Assembly (NCBI GenBank): GCA_023664185.1
Contig: JAMPGA010000001.1
Location: forward strand, 210,405-274,404
DNA length: 64,000 bases
Direction: 5' to 3'
Source of the DNA: Muribaculaceae bacterium
GTDB lineage: Bacteria; Bacteroidota; Bacteroidia; Bacteroidales; Muribaculaceae
Under the pieces are notes generated by a model, which was not told the origin of the DNA, made no database searches, and saw nothing but the letters and a program-made list of their open reading frames with translations. Positions 41,695 to 49,892 of this stretch are shown here, one piece after another (within the stretch, counting starts at the first letter, position 1; every line of letters begins with the position of its first letter). The translations under genes and the position numbers were made by a program.

Positions 41695-42390
41695 TTATTT
41701 TTTACGTCCGGCCGAAAGGGTGGTGACGAGGATAGCCCCGTTGGCGCCCTTCATGCCGTATTGCGATGCACTTTTCAGCACCTCCACATGATCCACGTCG
41801 TAGACGCTCACCATGTCGAGATTATCCACCTGCACACCATCCACCATGTAGAGAGGTTCGTTGGAAAGGAGCAGAGAGCGCATGCCGCGGATATTGGCCA
41901 CACGCTGGCCGCCGATCACATTGATGGTGAGGCCGGGCACGAGTCCCGAGAGGGCGTCGAGCAGATTCTGCTGCCCCGTGCGCCTGATCTGGTCGCCACT
42001 GATGCCGCTGCTCACACCGGTATACTCACGGCGCTTCACATAACCGTAGCCGGCATCGACCAGCTCATCGTCCTGCGACACATTGAGGGGTGTACCGAAT
42101 ATGATCTTCATGCTCTTGCGTCCCTCCACAGGTATGCGGTATTTCTCTTTCTTTATCTCGAGTGTGATGGTATCAGTGGGAGCCACGTCGGTGAGGCCGA
42201 AACGCCCCTGCTTGTCGGAGGTGGCATAGCGCTGACGGTCTTTGACATATACCCTCACTCTCTTTATGGGCTTCAGGGTGCTGTCGAGTATCAAGCCGTT
42301 GAAGGGTTGTCCCTTTTCATCGTCGGCCCAAGCCACTGATGCCGTGAGACACACGGCAAAGGCGAGCAGTATGGATAAGATTCTTTTCAT
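41695..42390 (-). CDS. Plug-only TonB-dependent-receptor-like protein
   Basis: This 231-residue exported protein has a signal peptide ending at VAWA, a carboxypeptidase-regulatory-like beta domain (about 28-95: FNGLILDSTLKPIKRVRVYV, RFGLTDVAPTDTITLEI), and then a complete TonB plug domain (about 130-227: QQNLLDALSGLVPGL, NIRGMRSLLLSNEPLYMVDG, VEVLKSASQYGMKGANGAIL). The 22-strand beta-barrel that follows in SusC proteins is missing; the gene ends right after the plug, with a normal stop. It is not an obvious truncation, because it sits in a tight operon 21 bp after polA. It could be a soluble plug-like periplasmic protein; function unknown. Confidence 0.8.
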   Translation of the reverse strand: MKRILSILLAFAVCLTASVAWADDEKGQPFNGLILDSTLKPIKRVRVYVKDRQRYATSDKQGRFGLTDVAPTDTITLEIKKEKYRIPVEGRKSMKIIFGTPLNVSQDDELVDAGYGYVKRREYTGVSSGISGDQIRRTGQQNLLDALSGLVPGLTINVIGGQRVANIRGMRSLLLSNEPLYMVDGVQVDNLDMVSVYDVDHVEVLKSASQYGMKGANGAILVTTLSAGRKK

Positions 42391-42411
42391 AGTGTCGTTA
42401 TTATGGTTTTA

Positions 42412-45192
42412 TCAATGGGCTTCAAGCCAGTTTGATCCAATGCCGGCCTCGGCTATGAGGGGCACGGCGCCATGATAGGCATCGGCCATCCCCTTCTCCA
42501 CAAGTTGGCGCATCTCTTCGAGTTCGTCGGGGACTACGTTGAAGATAAGTTCGTCGTGCACCTGCATTATCATGCGTGAGCGCAGACCGCGGCGCTCCAT
42601 CTCGCGAAATATATTGACCATAGCCACCTTGATGATATCGGCGGCTGTGCCCTGAATAGGAGCGTTGACGGCATTGCGCTCGGCATAGGCGCGCACAGCG
42701 GCGCTGCGCGAGTTTATGTCGGGCAGGTAGCGGCGCCGCCCCATGCGGGTTATGGCATAACCTTTTTTGCGTGCCTCCTCGACAGCGTGATCCAGATAGC
42801 GACGTATGTGTGGGTAGGTGGCGAAATACCCGTCGATGAGTTTCTTGGCGTCAGCGCGGGCTATGCCCAGGCGTTCGCTCAGACCGAAGGCCGAGATGCC
42901 GTAGATAATGCCGAAATTGGCGGTCTTGGCATGGCGCCGCTGGTCGTCGGTCACATCTTCGAGGGGCACATCATAAATTTTGGAGGCCGTGATGCGGTGT
43001 ATATCGTCGCCGCTCAGGAAGGCCTCTATCATGTCGCGGTCGCCGCTCAGGTCGGCTATGAGGCGTAGCTCTATCTGCGAGTAGTCGGCACTCATCAGTA
43101 TGTCGCCGGGGTCGGCTATAAAGGCGCGGCGTATCTCGCGGCCGTCGTCGGTGCGCACAGGGATATTCTGCAGGTTGGGGTTGGTCGAGGAAATACGCCC
43201 GGTGGCCGTAACGGTCTGATTGTATGAGGTGTGAATCTTGCCGGTGCGGGGGTTGACCAGAGCGGGAAGCGAGTCGAGATAGGTGGTGATGAGCTTGCGC
43301 AGACGGCGTATCTTCAGTATCAGGTTCACCAGAGGCACTCGGGCTGCATACTTCTCAAGCACCTGCTCGGTAGTGGAATACTGACCCTTGGCCGTGCGTT
43401 TGGCCTTGGGGTCGATCTGCAGACGATCGAACAGCACCATACCCACCTGCGATGGAGATGCCAGATTGAACGGTCCTCCGGCCATTTCATACGCCTCACG
43501 CTCCATCCCCTCGAGCTGCTCTTTCAGCTGGTCGGACAGGCGGTGGAGCACCTCAGAGTCTATCCTCACACCCGTCCACTCCATCTCGGCGAGAACGCGT
43601 GTCAAGGGAAGCTCAACATCCATGAGCAGCGGTGTCATCTCTCGCCGAGCCACCTCGGCCGCCAGCGGCTGACGCAGACGCAAACTCACATCGGCCTCCT
43701 CGCAATACCGGGCCATGGCCTGCTCAGGTGTTAGCGGCTTGGCGGGATGCGATGGCTTGACGGTCGGATCAACGCCCGTAAGGGTGAGATGCAGATATCT
43801 GGAAGCCACATCTCCTATATTGTGGCGCGCCTCGGGGTCTATCACATAATGTGCCACGGAGGTGTCGTAGTAGCCCGTCTCAAACTCGATTCCATCGAGC
43901 TTCAGCAGCAGCATGTCACGCTTTATGTCGTGGCTCACCATCTCGGGACCGTTTTTGCCGAACAGCGGTGCAAGCATGGCCAGCACCTCGGCTCTGGCAT
44001 CCTCCCGGGCAGGCACAGGGATGTAGACAGCCTCTCCGGCTCCCCCAGAGAGAGCCACACCATCGAGGTGAGACGACATCACATCATCTCCCACGGCATA
44101 TACGGCCAGCCCCACGGCGGGAAGAGCCGAAATGCGCTCTATGGCCACACCGGTTGCCTCGACTGTTGAGAGAATTGTATAGTTTGAGTCGGTGTTTGCC
44201 GCGTCGGGGAATATATCCTCGGCCGGGGCAGAGTCGCCGGAGTCGCTGGAGAAGTCAAGATCGAAAAGCGATGTGGCCTCAGTAGCCGCCTTAGTCGCGG
44301 GAGGAGCCTCGACGGTGCGGCTCTTCAGCCTGGCCATGAGCGAACGGAAGTCGAGCTCCTTGTAGATCTCCATAAGTGAGTCCATATCGGCCGGACGCCG
44401 CTCCAGAGAGTCGAGTTTAATATCCACAGGCACATCGCGGCATATCGTGGCCAGCCACTTTGACATGCGTATCTGCTCGGCGTTCTCCTCCACTTTTTTC
44501 TTCAGCGCGCCTTTGAGATTCTCGACATTGTCGAGCAGATTCTCCACGCTGCCCCACTCGGCTATGAGATTGCGGGCAGTGACCTTACCTACACCCGGAC
44601 AGCCGGGTATATTGTCGGAGGCATCCCCCTCAAGCGCCAGTAGGTCAATGATCTGGCTGGGGGTTGACACGCCAAACTTCTCACACACTCTCTCAGTGTC
44701 TCTCACCTCAAAGCCCTCACCCTTCAGGGCCGGGCGATACATGTAGACGTGTGGCCCGACGAGCTGACCGTAGTCCTTGTCGGGGGTCATCATATAGGTG
44801 TCATACCCTTCTTTGGATGCGCGAGTGGCCAGAGTGCCTATCACATCGTCGGCCTCATACCCCTCAACCTCAATCACTGGTATATGATAAGCCTCGAGGA
44901 TTCTCTTTATCCAGGGGATGGCCAGTGTGATATCTTCGGGCTGCTTGTCGCGCTGAGCCTTATAGGCCTCATACTCGCGGTGGCGGAAGGTGAGCCCATG
45001 GGGCGGATCGAAGCAAACGGCTATATGTGTGGGATTTTCCTTGCGCAGAAGATCGTCGAGAGTGTTGCAGAAACCATACACCGCGGCGGTATTGAAACCA
45101 ACCGTGGCCGACATCCTGGGCGATCGTATCAGTGCATAGTAGGCACGATAGATCAGAGCATATGCGTCGAGCAGAAAAAGGCGTTTCTCCAT
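42412..45192 (-). CDS. polA: DNA polymerase I
   Basis: PolA fills gaps and removes RNA primers. The 926-residue protein has the 5'-3' exonuclease domain (MEKRLFLLDAYALIYRAYYA, EADDVIGTLA, GDASDNIPGCPGVGKVTA), a 3'-5' exonuclease-like domain (about 340-520) and the polymerase domain with motif A SADYSQIELRLIADLSGD, motif B RRHAKTANFGIIYGIS and motif C MQVHDELIF. The middle domain lacks the DxE of exo motif I (a VYA-like stretch is in its place) and has RYCEE where YxxxD is expected, so proofreading is probably lost. It is first in a four-gene operon on the minus strand. Confidence 0.96.
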   Translation of the reverse strand: MEKRLFLLDAYALIYRAYYALIRSPRMSATVGFNTAAVYGFCNTLDDLLRKENPTHIAVCFDPPHGLTFRHREYEAYKAQRDKQPEDITLAIPWIKRILEAYHIPVIEVEGYEADDVIGTLATRASKEGYDTYMMTPDKDYGQLVGPHVYMYRPALKGEGFEVRDTERVCEKFGVSTPSQIIDLLALEGDASDNIPGCPGVGKVTARNLIAEWGSVENLLDNVENLKGALKKKVEENAEQIRMSKWLATICRDVPVDIKLDSLERRPADMDSLMEIYKELDFRSLMARLKSRTVEAPPATKAATEATSLFDLDFSSDSGDSAPAEDIFPDAANTDSNYTILSTVEATGVAIERISALPAVGLAVYAVGDDVMSSHLDGVALSGGAGEAVYIPVPAREDARAEVLAMLAPLFGKNGPEMVSHDIKRDMLLLKLDGIEFETGYYDTSVAHYVIDPEARHNIGDVASRYLHLTLTGVDPTVKPSHPAKPLTPEQAMARYCEEADVSLRLRQPLAAEVARREMTPLLMDVELPLTRVLAEMEWTGVRIDSEVLHRLSDQLKEQLEGMEREAYEMAGGPFNLASPSQVGMVLFDRLQIDPKAKRTAKGQYSTTEQVLEKYAARVPLVNLILKIRRLRKLITTYLDSLPALVNPRTGKIHTSYNQTVTATGRISSTNPNLQNIPVRTDDGREIRRAFIADPGDILMSADYSQIELRLIADLSGDRDMIEAFLSGDDIHRITASKIYDVPLEDVTDDQRRHAKTANFGIIYGISAFGLSERLGIARADAKKLIDGYFATYPHIRRYLDHAVEEARKKGYAITRMGRRRYLPDINSRSAAVRAYAERNAVNAPIQGTAADIIKVAMVNIFREMERRGLRSRMIMQVHDELIFNVVPDELEEMRQLVEKGMADAYHGAVPLIAEAGIGSNWLEAH

Positions 45193-45273
45193 GTAGATCT
45201 ATTTTTCAGGCTATAAAATTAGACAATTTTAGCGAGATAGCCCAAAATAGCGGCTGATTTACGAAAATTTTCG

Positions 45274-45281
45274 TAAATTTG
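45274..45281 (+). promoter_or_regulatory. -7 element of the polyprenyl synthase gene
   Basis: TAAATTTG fits TAnnTTTG and ends only 9 bp before the ATG at 45291, again predicting a nearly leaderless transcript. A -33 match is not obvious. Confidence 0.6.
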
Positions 45282-45290
45282 CACCCTGTT

Positions 45291-46268
45291 ATGACATCAT
45301 CGTTCGACTCCATACGTTGTCCGCTACTCTCACGCCTCGACAAGCTTCACACTCTGATGGCCGAGACTCTCAGCTCCACCAATCCGCTGATGAGTCGGGT
45401 GATAGGCCACTATCTGGAGCGACGTGGCAAGGAGCTGCGCCCCATAATGGCCATGATTACGGCCGACATTCTGGGTGCTCAGCCGCTATATGATGTCACC
45501 ATACCTGCAGCCGCCATCGAAATTCTCCACAACGCCTCACTTATCCACGACGATGTGATCGACAACTCGGCCGTGCGCCACGGCGTAGACACGATAAACG
45601 CTATGTGGGACAACCATATAGCCGTCCTGGTGGGCGACTTTTTCGTGTCGCGCGCACTGGGTCTGGCCGCCTCGACCTCCGACCTAAAGGTGATCAACAC
45701 CATGGCCGGACTGGGTGCCGTGCTCTCGCTGGGCGAGATGGATCAGCTCAACAACGCACGCGAACACACGCTGACCGAGGAGGGATATTTCGAAATCATA
45801 ACCCACAAGACAGCCTCTCTTTTTATAGCCTGCGTGGAGGTGGGAGCTTATTCGGTTGGGGTAACCGACCATCGTCTGGATCTGCTCAGACGCTATGCCA
45901 CAATCTTCGGCCAGTGCTTCCAGATCACCGACGATATCTTCGACTATTTCCCGTCGGAAAAACTCGGAAAACCCACCGGCAACGATCTGCGCGAAGGCAA
46001 AGTGACACTGCCGCTGCTCGCTGCCCTCAACTCAGCCCATCCGCAGGCAGCCGAGATGCGCAGTCTGCTCAACAGCCCCGTGCTCTCCGACAGCGAGATA
46101 GCCACACTCATAGAATTTGCCATCTCGGCCGGAGGCATTGACTATGCCCGACAGACCCTCGGCCGTCTGCGCGACGAGGCTGCAGCAATAGCCCGCGAGC
46201 TGGCTCCCGAACTGGAGCAAAATCCCCTGACACTTATCCTTGACTTCGTGATAGGACGCGACAAATAA
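45291..46268 (+). CDS. All-trans polyprenyl diphosphate synthase
   Basis: This enzyme condenses IPP units to make the long isoprenoid tail of menaquinone. The 325-residue protein has both Asp-rich motifs: LIHDDVIDNS (first) and QITDDIFDYF (second), plus the KELRPIMAMI substrate segment and GDFFVSRALGLA. The chain length (octaprenyl or so) cannot be fixed from sequence, although small residues before the first motif (ASLIHDD, Ala and Ser five and four residues upstream) favour long products. The ATG at 45291 is preferred to an in-frame TTG at 45279, which lies within the promoter. It is divergent from polA with about 100 bp between them. Confidence 0.9.
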   Translation: MTSSFDSIRCPLLSRLDKLHTLMAETLSSTNPLMSRVIGHYLERRGKELRPIMAMITADILGAQPLYDVTIPAAAIEILHNASLIHDDVIDNSAVRHGVDTINAMWDNHIAVLVGDFFVSRALGLAASTSDLKVINTMAGLGAVLSLGEMDQLNNAREHTLTEEGYFEIITHKTASLFIACVEVGAYSVGVTDHRLDLLRRYATIFGQCFQITDDIFDYFPSEKLGKPTGNDLREGKVTLPLLAALNSAHPQAAEMRSLLNSPVLSDSEIATLIEFAISAGGIDYARQTLGRLRDEAAAIARELAPELEQNPLTLILDFVIGRDK

Positions 46269-47528
46269 TCACTGTGCAAATGTTATCGTCAGGGTTCCTA
46301 TATCCTGGAGAATGACGTTTTTGTTGGCCGACCTCACATTTGTCACCGTCATATCCTCAACGGGCATCTCCGGCAGCCCCTTGGCTTTGATGAGCTCGCG
46401 GCACTCCCCTACCTCCAGGCTATCAATATGAATATTTGAGAACCGTGGCGTGAGCTTGCCTACAGGCTGTGCCGGCAAGCGTGAGGCCAGCTGGCCCACC
46501 CAGGCGGGATTGCCCAGCATATCTATCTGTATGGCAGCTCCGGGCGTGCTGTCTACGCGAACGTTGCGTATAACCACGTTTTCCGCACCGCCGCCACGTG
46601 GACGCCGGGTCTTGAAATAGAGCGGCATGCGAGGATTCTCCATCACCACATTCTCCACATAGATGTTGCGAATAAATCCTGCTGTCTCGGTGCCTATGGT
46701 AATACCCCCTACGCCGCGCTTCACACGGCAGTTGCGTATCACCACATTTTCTGTGGGCCGCCCCAGTTCCACCGCCTCCTCGCCGCGACCGGCCTTCAGC
46801 GTAAAGCAGTCATCGCCACAGTCAAGGGTGGTGTTTTCAATAAGCACATCAGTGCTCGAGTCGATATCTATGCCATCCGTGCGTGTGTGGCCATAGCTGT
46901 TTACTGTGACACCCCTTATAATAATATGTGAGGAGTAGACGGGCGCTATATTCCAGAATATTGAGCCGTCGAGCGTCGCATCCTCTATCAGCACACCCTT
47001 GCATCTCACCGGACCGATAAATGTGGGCAGGTTGTGCTTCTCCCGGGCCATGGCACTCTGGCGCGACGGCGCCTTGAGATGCCCCTTGCCGGTCACAGCT
47101 ATATTGACGGCATCGCAGGCATAGATCATAGCTCCGGCCGAGAGCACATCAGTGCCCTCGTAGCGCGAACTCACGTCGGGCAGATAATCCTCCCTATTCT
47201 CGCTAAACTCAAGCACAGCCCCCTCTGTGAGGTGTAGGTTCACATTATCCTTAAGCATAAGGCGCCCGGTAAGCCAGCTGCCCGGAGGCACAGTCACAGT
47301 TCCACCACCCTTAGCCGACACGCGGTCGATGGCCTTCTGAATGGCAGCCGTAGAGAGCCTACCCTCTTTGGCGCCACTCTTGGCAATGCTGACTGAACGG
47401 TCGGGAAACGTCGGCTCCGGCATCATGAGTACAGAATCGACAAACGCAGGTGTCTCAACCTCCGCCGCCCCCGCCCCGCCGGAAATCACAAGCAATAAGA
47501 TTGCAAGAATAAGATGTGATATCTTCAT
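46269..47528 (-). CDS. GH28 polygalacturonase, exported
   Basis: A pectin-degrading GH28 hydrolase of 419 residues with a signal peptide ending at GGAGA. It is a right-handed parallel beta-helix, and the catalytic Asp motifs are in place: RTDGIDID (Asp218) and CGDDCFTLKAG (Asp239, Asp240). The usual GHG block reads GVGGITIGTETAG, and FKTRR replaces the RIK motif, so exo-acting or rhamnogalacturonan-type specificity is possible. It cuts alpha-1,4-linked galacturonate from pectin. It is convergent with the polyprenyl synthase gene (stop next to stop) and has its own promoter at 47548-47555. With the GH105 at 51.6 kb it is what remains intact of a pectin region. Confidence 0.9.
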   Translation of the reverse strand: MKISHLILAILLLVISGGAGAAEVETPAFVDSVLMMPEPTFPDRSVSIAKSGAKEGRLSTAAIQKAIDRVSAKGGGTVTVPPGSWLTGRLMLKDNVNLHLTEGAVLEFSENREDYLPDVSSRYEGTDVLSAGAMIYACDAVNIAVTGKGHLKAPSRQSAMAREKHNLPTFIGPVRCKGVLIEDATLDGSIFWNIAPVYSSHIIIRGVTVNSYGHTRTDGIDIDSSTDVLIENTTLDCGDDCFTLKAGRGEEAVELGRPTENVVIRNCRVKRGVGGITIGTETAGFIRNIYVENVVMENPRMPLYFKTRRPRGGGAENVVIRNVRVDSTPGAAIQIDMLGNPAWVGQLASRLPAQPVGKLTPRFSNIHIDSLEVGECRELIKAKGLPEMPVEDMTVTNVRSANKNVILQDIGTLTITFAQ

Positions 47529-47547
47529 GGCTTTATTACTTTTGTAT

Positions 47548-47555
47548 CAAAGTTA
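47548..47555 (-). promoter_or_regulatory. -7 element of the intact GH28 gene
   Basis: The minus strand reads TAACTTTG, 19 bp from the ATG at 47528. Confidence 0.65.
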
Positions 47556-47889
47556 CAGAAAAAACGGCAACCGAACCTCAATATGCAAAAAATTTATGAC
47601 TGCCCAATTTTATCCTATGAGTCGAAGTTGTATCCAATTTGGATTCTTTTGTAAATTATTTAATCATGTTCTAAGTATAAAAAAATATGATAATAGGATT
47701 ATAGGTCATTGATTATCAATAGTTATTTTAATATGGTTACATATTATAGAAAAATTCAGATCTATCGAGTCTCTCTAATCTTCGGTTAGCTAATTTTCAA
47801 ACACAGGAATTTGCAACTGCCCACATAAAATCTTACGTTTTTACCAATATTGTAGATTTTTTGATAATATGGTAATGCGGGGAATGCCT
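47556..47889. other. AT-rich intergenic region between divergent GH28 genes
   Basis: I see no gene here. The stretch is clearly AT-richer than its surroundings, with several short inverted repeats (for example around GATTATCAATAGTTATTTT) and the two outward promoters at its edges. It could hold a regulator binding site for the pectin genes, but no specific operator can be named. Confidence 0.5.
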
Positions 47890-47897
47890 TAATTTTG
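47890..47897 (+). promoter_or_regulatory. -7 element of the interrupted GH28 gene
   Basis: TAATTTTG fits TAnnTTTG and is 44 bp before the ATG at 47942. The nearest TTG upstream (47861-47863) is 26 bp away, longer than usual. Confidence 0.5.
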
Positions 47898-47941
47898 CGA
47901 GCATAAGTTTTGTCATTAGACACCCTCTAATACCAATCAGA

Positions 47942-49390
47942 ATGTTCACATTATCAAGATTCATCCGTGTGCTTGTGTTGACGGCAGGCATTATGTGGTG
48001 TGCGGAGGCAGTCGCACAGCATGAGGATATTTACAGTTCCCTGCCGTTTGAGGCGGTTGCTCCGGAGTTGCCGGTAATCCCTGAGACGACAGTCCGTCTG
48101 ACGGATTTTGGCGGGGTTGCCGATGGTGCGACCCTCAACACCGAGGCATTTGAACGCGCGCTGGTATCTCTGTCGGAGAGTGGGGGCGGTCACCTGCTTG
48201 TCACTGAGGGAATATGGCTTACAGGTCCGATAAAATTGCGAAGCAACATCGATTTGCATCTCGAACATAATTCCATCATACTTTTCAGTAATGACAAGAG
48301 TCTCTATCCGATACTGCCGGCAGACAGAGGCACATCGGGCGCACTCTGTACGCCTCCGATAAGTGCATCGGGGCAGAGTAATTTCTCAATCACCGGGTCA
48401 GGTATAATAGATGGCAACAGAGAGGCATGGAGGCCCGTCAAGCGTTTTAAGGTCAGCGATGCTGAATGGCGAGAGATGTCATATCTGAAACTCACTGAGA
48501 CGAAGGAGGGTAAATCGACGGTGTGGTATCCGCTGCTCGGCAATAAGGACGGGAATATTGCAAAGAAGCGACCGAGGCTCCTGAGATTTATCGAGTGTGA
48601 GAAATTCTTGGTGCAGGATGTGGTGATTCAAAATTCTCCCAGTTTCCATGTCAATATTATCCTAAGCAAGAATTTCACTCTTGACGGGGTGACAGTTAGG
48701 TGTCCGTGGAACGCACAGAATGGCGACGGTATAGACCTCAGCTCCTGTCGCCGGTGTCTGGTCAACAGATGTTCAGTCGATGCCGGTGATGATGCGATCT
48801 GTCTGAAAAGCGGCATCGGTGACACCGGACGTTAGCGCGGGGCATGTTCGGAGGTCGCCATCAGCAATTGCACGGTCTATCATGGTCATGGTGGCTTTGT
48901 CATCGGAAGTGACACGGCAGGAGGCATGGACAATATATTTGTCGGTGACTGCCGTTTCAATGACACAGACACCGGGCTTAGGCTAAAGAGCGGTCGTGAC
49001 CGTGGCGGGCTGATCCACAATGTATGGGTGAAGAATGTGGTGATGTGCGACATCGCTGAGGAGGCCGTGCTTGTGGATAGCTACTATCAGGAGAAAGTCG
49101 GAGATGCCTCGCAGGTTGCACCTGTGGACGTGACGGCCGACACTCCAAGATTTGAAGGAATAAACATAGAGGGAATCATCTGCACCGATGCTGAAAGAGC
49201 CATCGTCATAAAAGGGTTGCCGGAAATGAATGTCCGTGACATAAAGATAACAAATTCATCGTTCGACACGCGCTCCGGCTGCACCATCAGTCATGCAAGT
49301 GACGTGACGTTCAGCGATGTGACGTTCAAGGTCGAAAACGGTGATATACTCAAGCAATCACATTCAAAGAATATAATCATTAAACCATGA
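47942..49390 (+). pseudogene. GH28 glycosidase interrupted by in-frame TAG
   Basis: This is one GH28 reading frame broken by a TAG at 48833-48835. Before the stop are a signal peptide (ending near AEAVAQ), the LTDFGGVADG start of the fold, QNGDGIDLSSC and AGDDAICLKSG with catalytic Asps. After the stop, in the same frame and with no ATG for 90 bp, come HGHGGFVIGSDTAGGM and GLRLKSGRDRGG, which are the remaining active-site blocks, and a normal C terminus. Homologues have an Arg/Lys-rich turn at this place, so a single-base change (for example AAG to TAG) is the simplest explanation. Without readthrough neither half is active. Both halves are otherwise well preserved, so the mutation is recent or the stop is suppressed. 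Confidence 0.85.
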
Positions 49391-49394
49391 AGCC

Positions 49395-49891
49395 ATGAAA
49401 AATTCGACACTACTAATGGCCGGATGAGGAGTGGCTAGTCTTCTCCTGTCCGGTTGTGCGAAGCATAAGTCCGTTGAGCCCAAGAGCGGATCTTCTTGCC
49501 GAACTTGGCATTGATGACAATACGATGGTAATATTCACATCCGACAACGGACCGTATCGCGAGGGGGGAGCAAATCCTGACTATTTCGATAGTTATGGTT
49601 CATATCGTGGCATTAAGCGTGATCTTTATGAGGGTGGAATCCGTATGCCGATGCTTGTCCGCTACCCGAGGCATGTCAAGGGTGGCACTACCAACGATCA
49701 TCTTGTGGCTTTCTGGGACATGATGCCGACTTTCGCCGAACTTACAGGCTCGGAACTGAAGTCAGAGACTGTCGGTCTGTCATTCCTGCCGACGCTGCTT
49801 GGCAGGAATAGTCAGAAGACCCATGACTATCTCTATTGGGTGTTCCACGAAGGCGGAGGCAAGCAGGCTCTGCGCATAGGCGATTGGAAAA
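49395..49891 (+). pseudogene. Sulfatase remnant with internal deletion
   Basis: The start (MKNSTLLMAG, then TGA, then GVASLLLSGC) is a lipoprotein signal peptide with a nonsense codon. Shortly after, the reading shifts frame and joins the C-terminal half of an S1-family sulfatase: LLAELGIDDNTMVIFTSDNG, GSYRGIKRDLYEGGIRMPML, AFWDMMPTFAEL, and ends at ALRIGDWK, where the homology stops at the edge of the next gene. The segment with the formylglycine C/S-x-P-S-R motif and most of the metal site is missing. So there is at least one internal deletion of roughly 250 residues, one nonsense codon and a truncated C terminus. It was probably a pectin- or glycan-linked sulfatase. Confidence 0.8.
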
Positions 49892-49892
49892 G

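Noticed and set aside
41695..42390. Reading the plug-only protein as a truncated SusC pseudogene
   Set aside because: A normal stop, intact signal, and tight operon spacing on both sides argue against a recent truncation, so it is listed as a gene.
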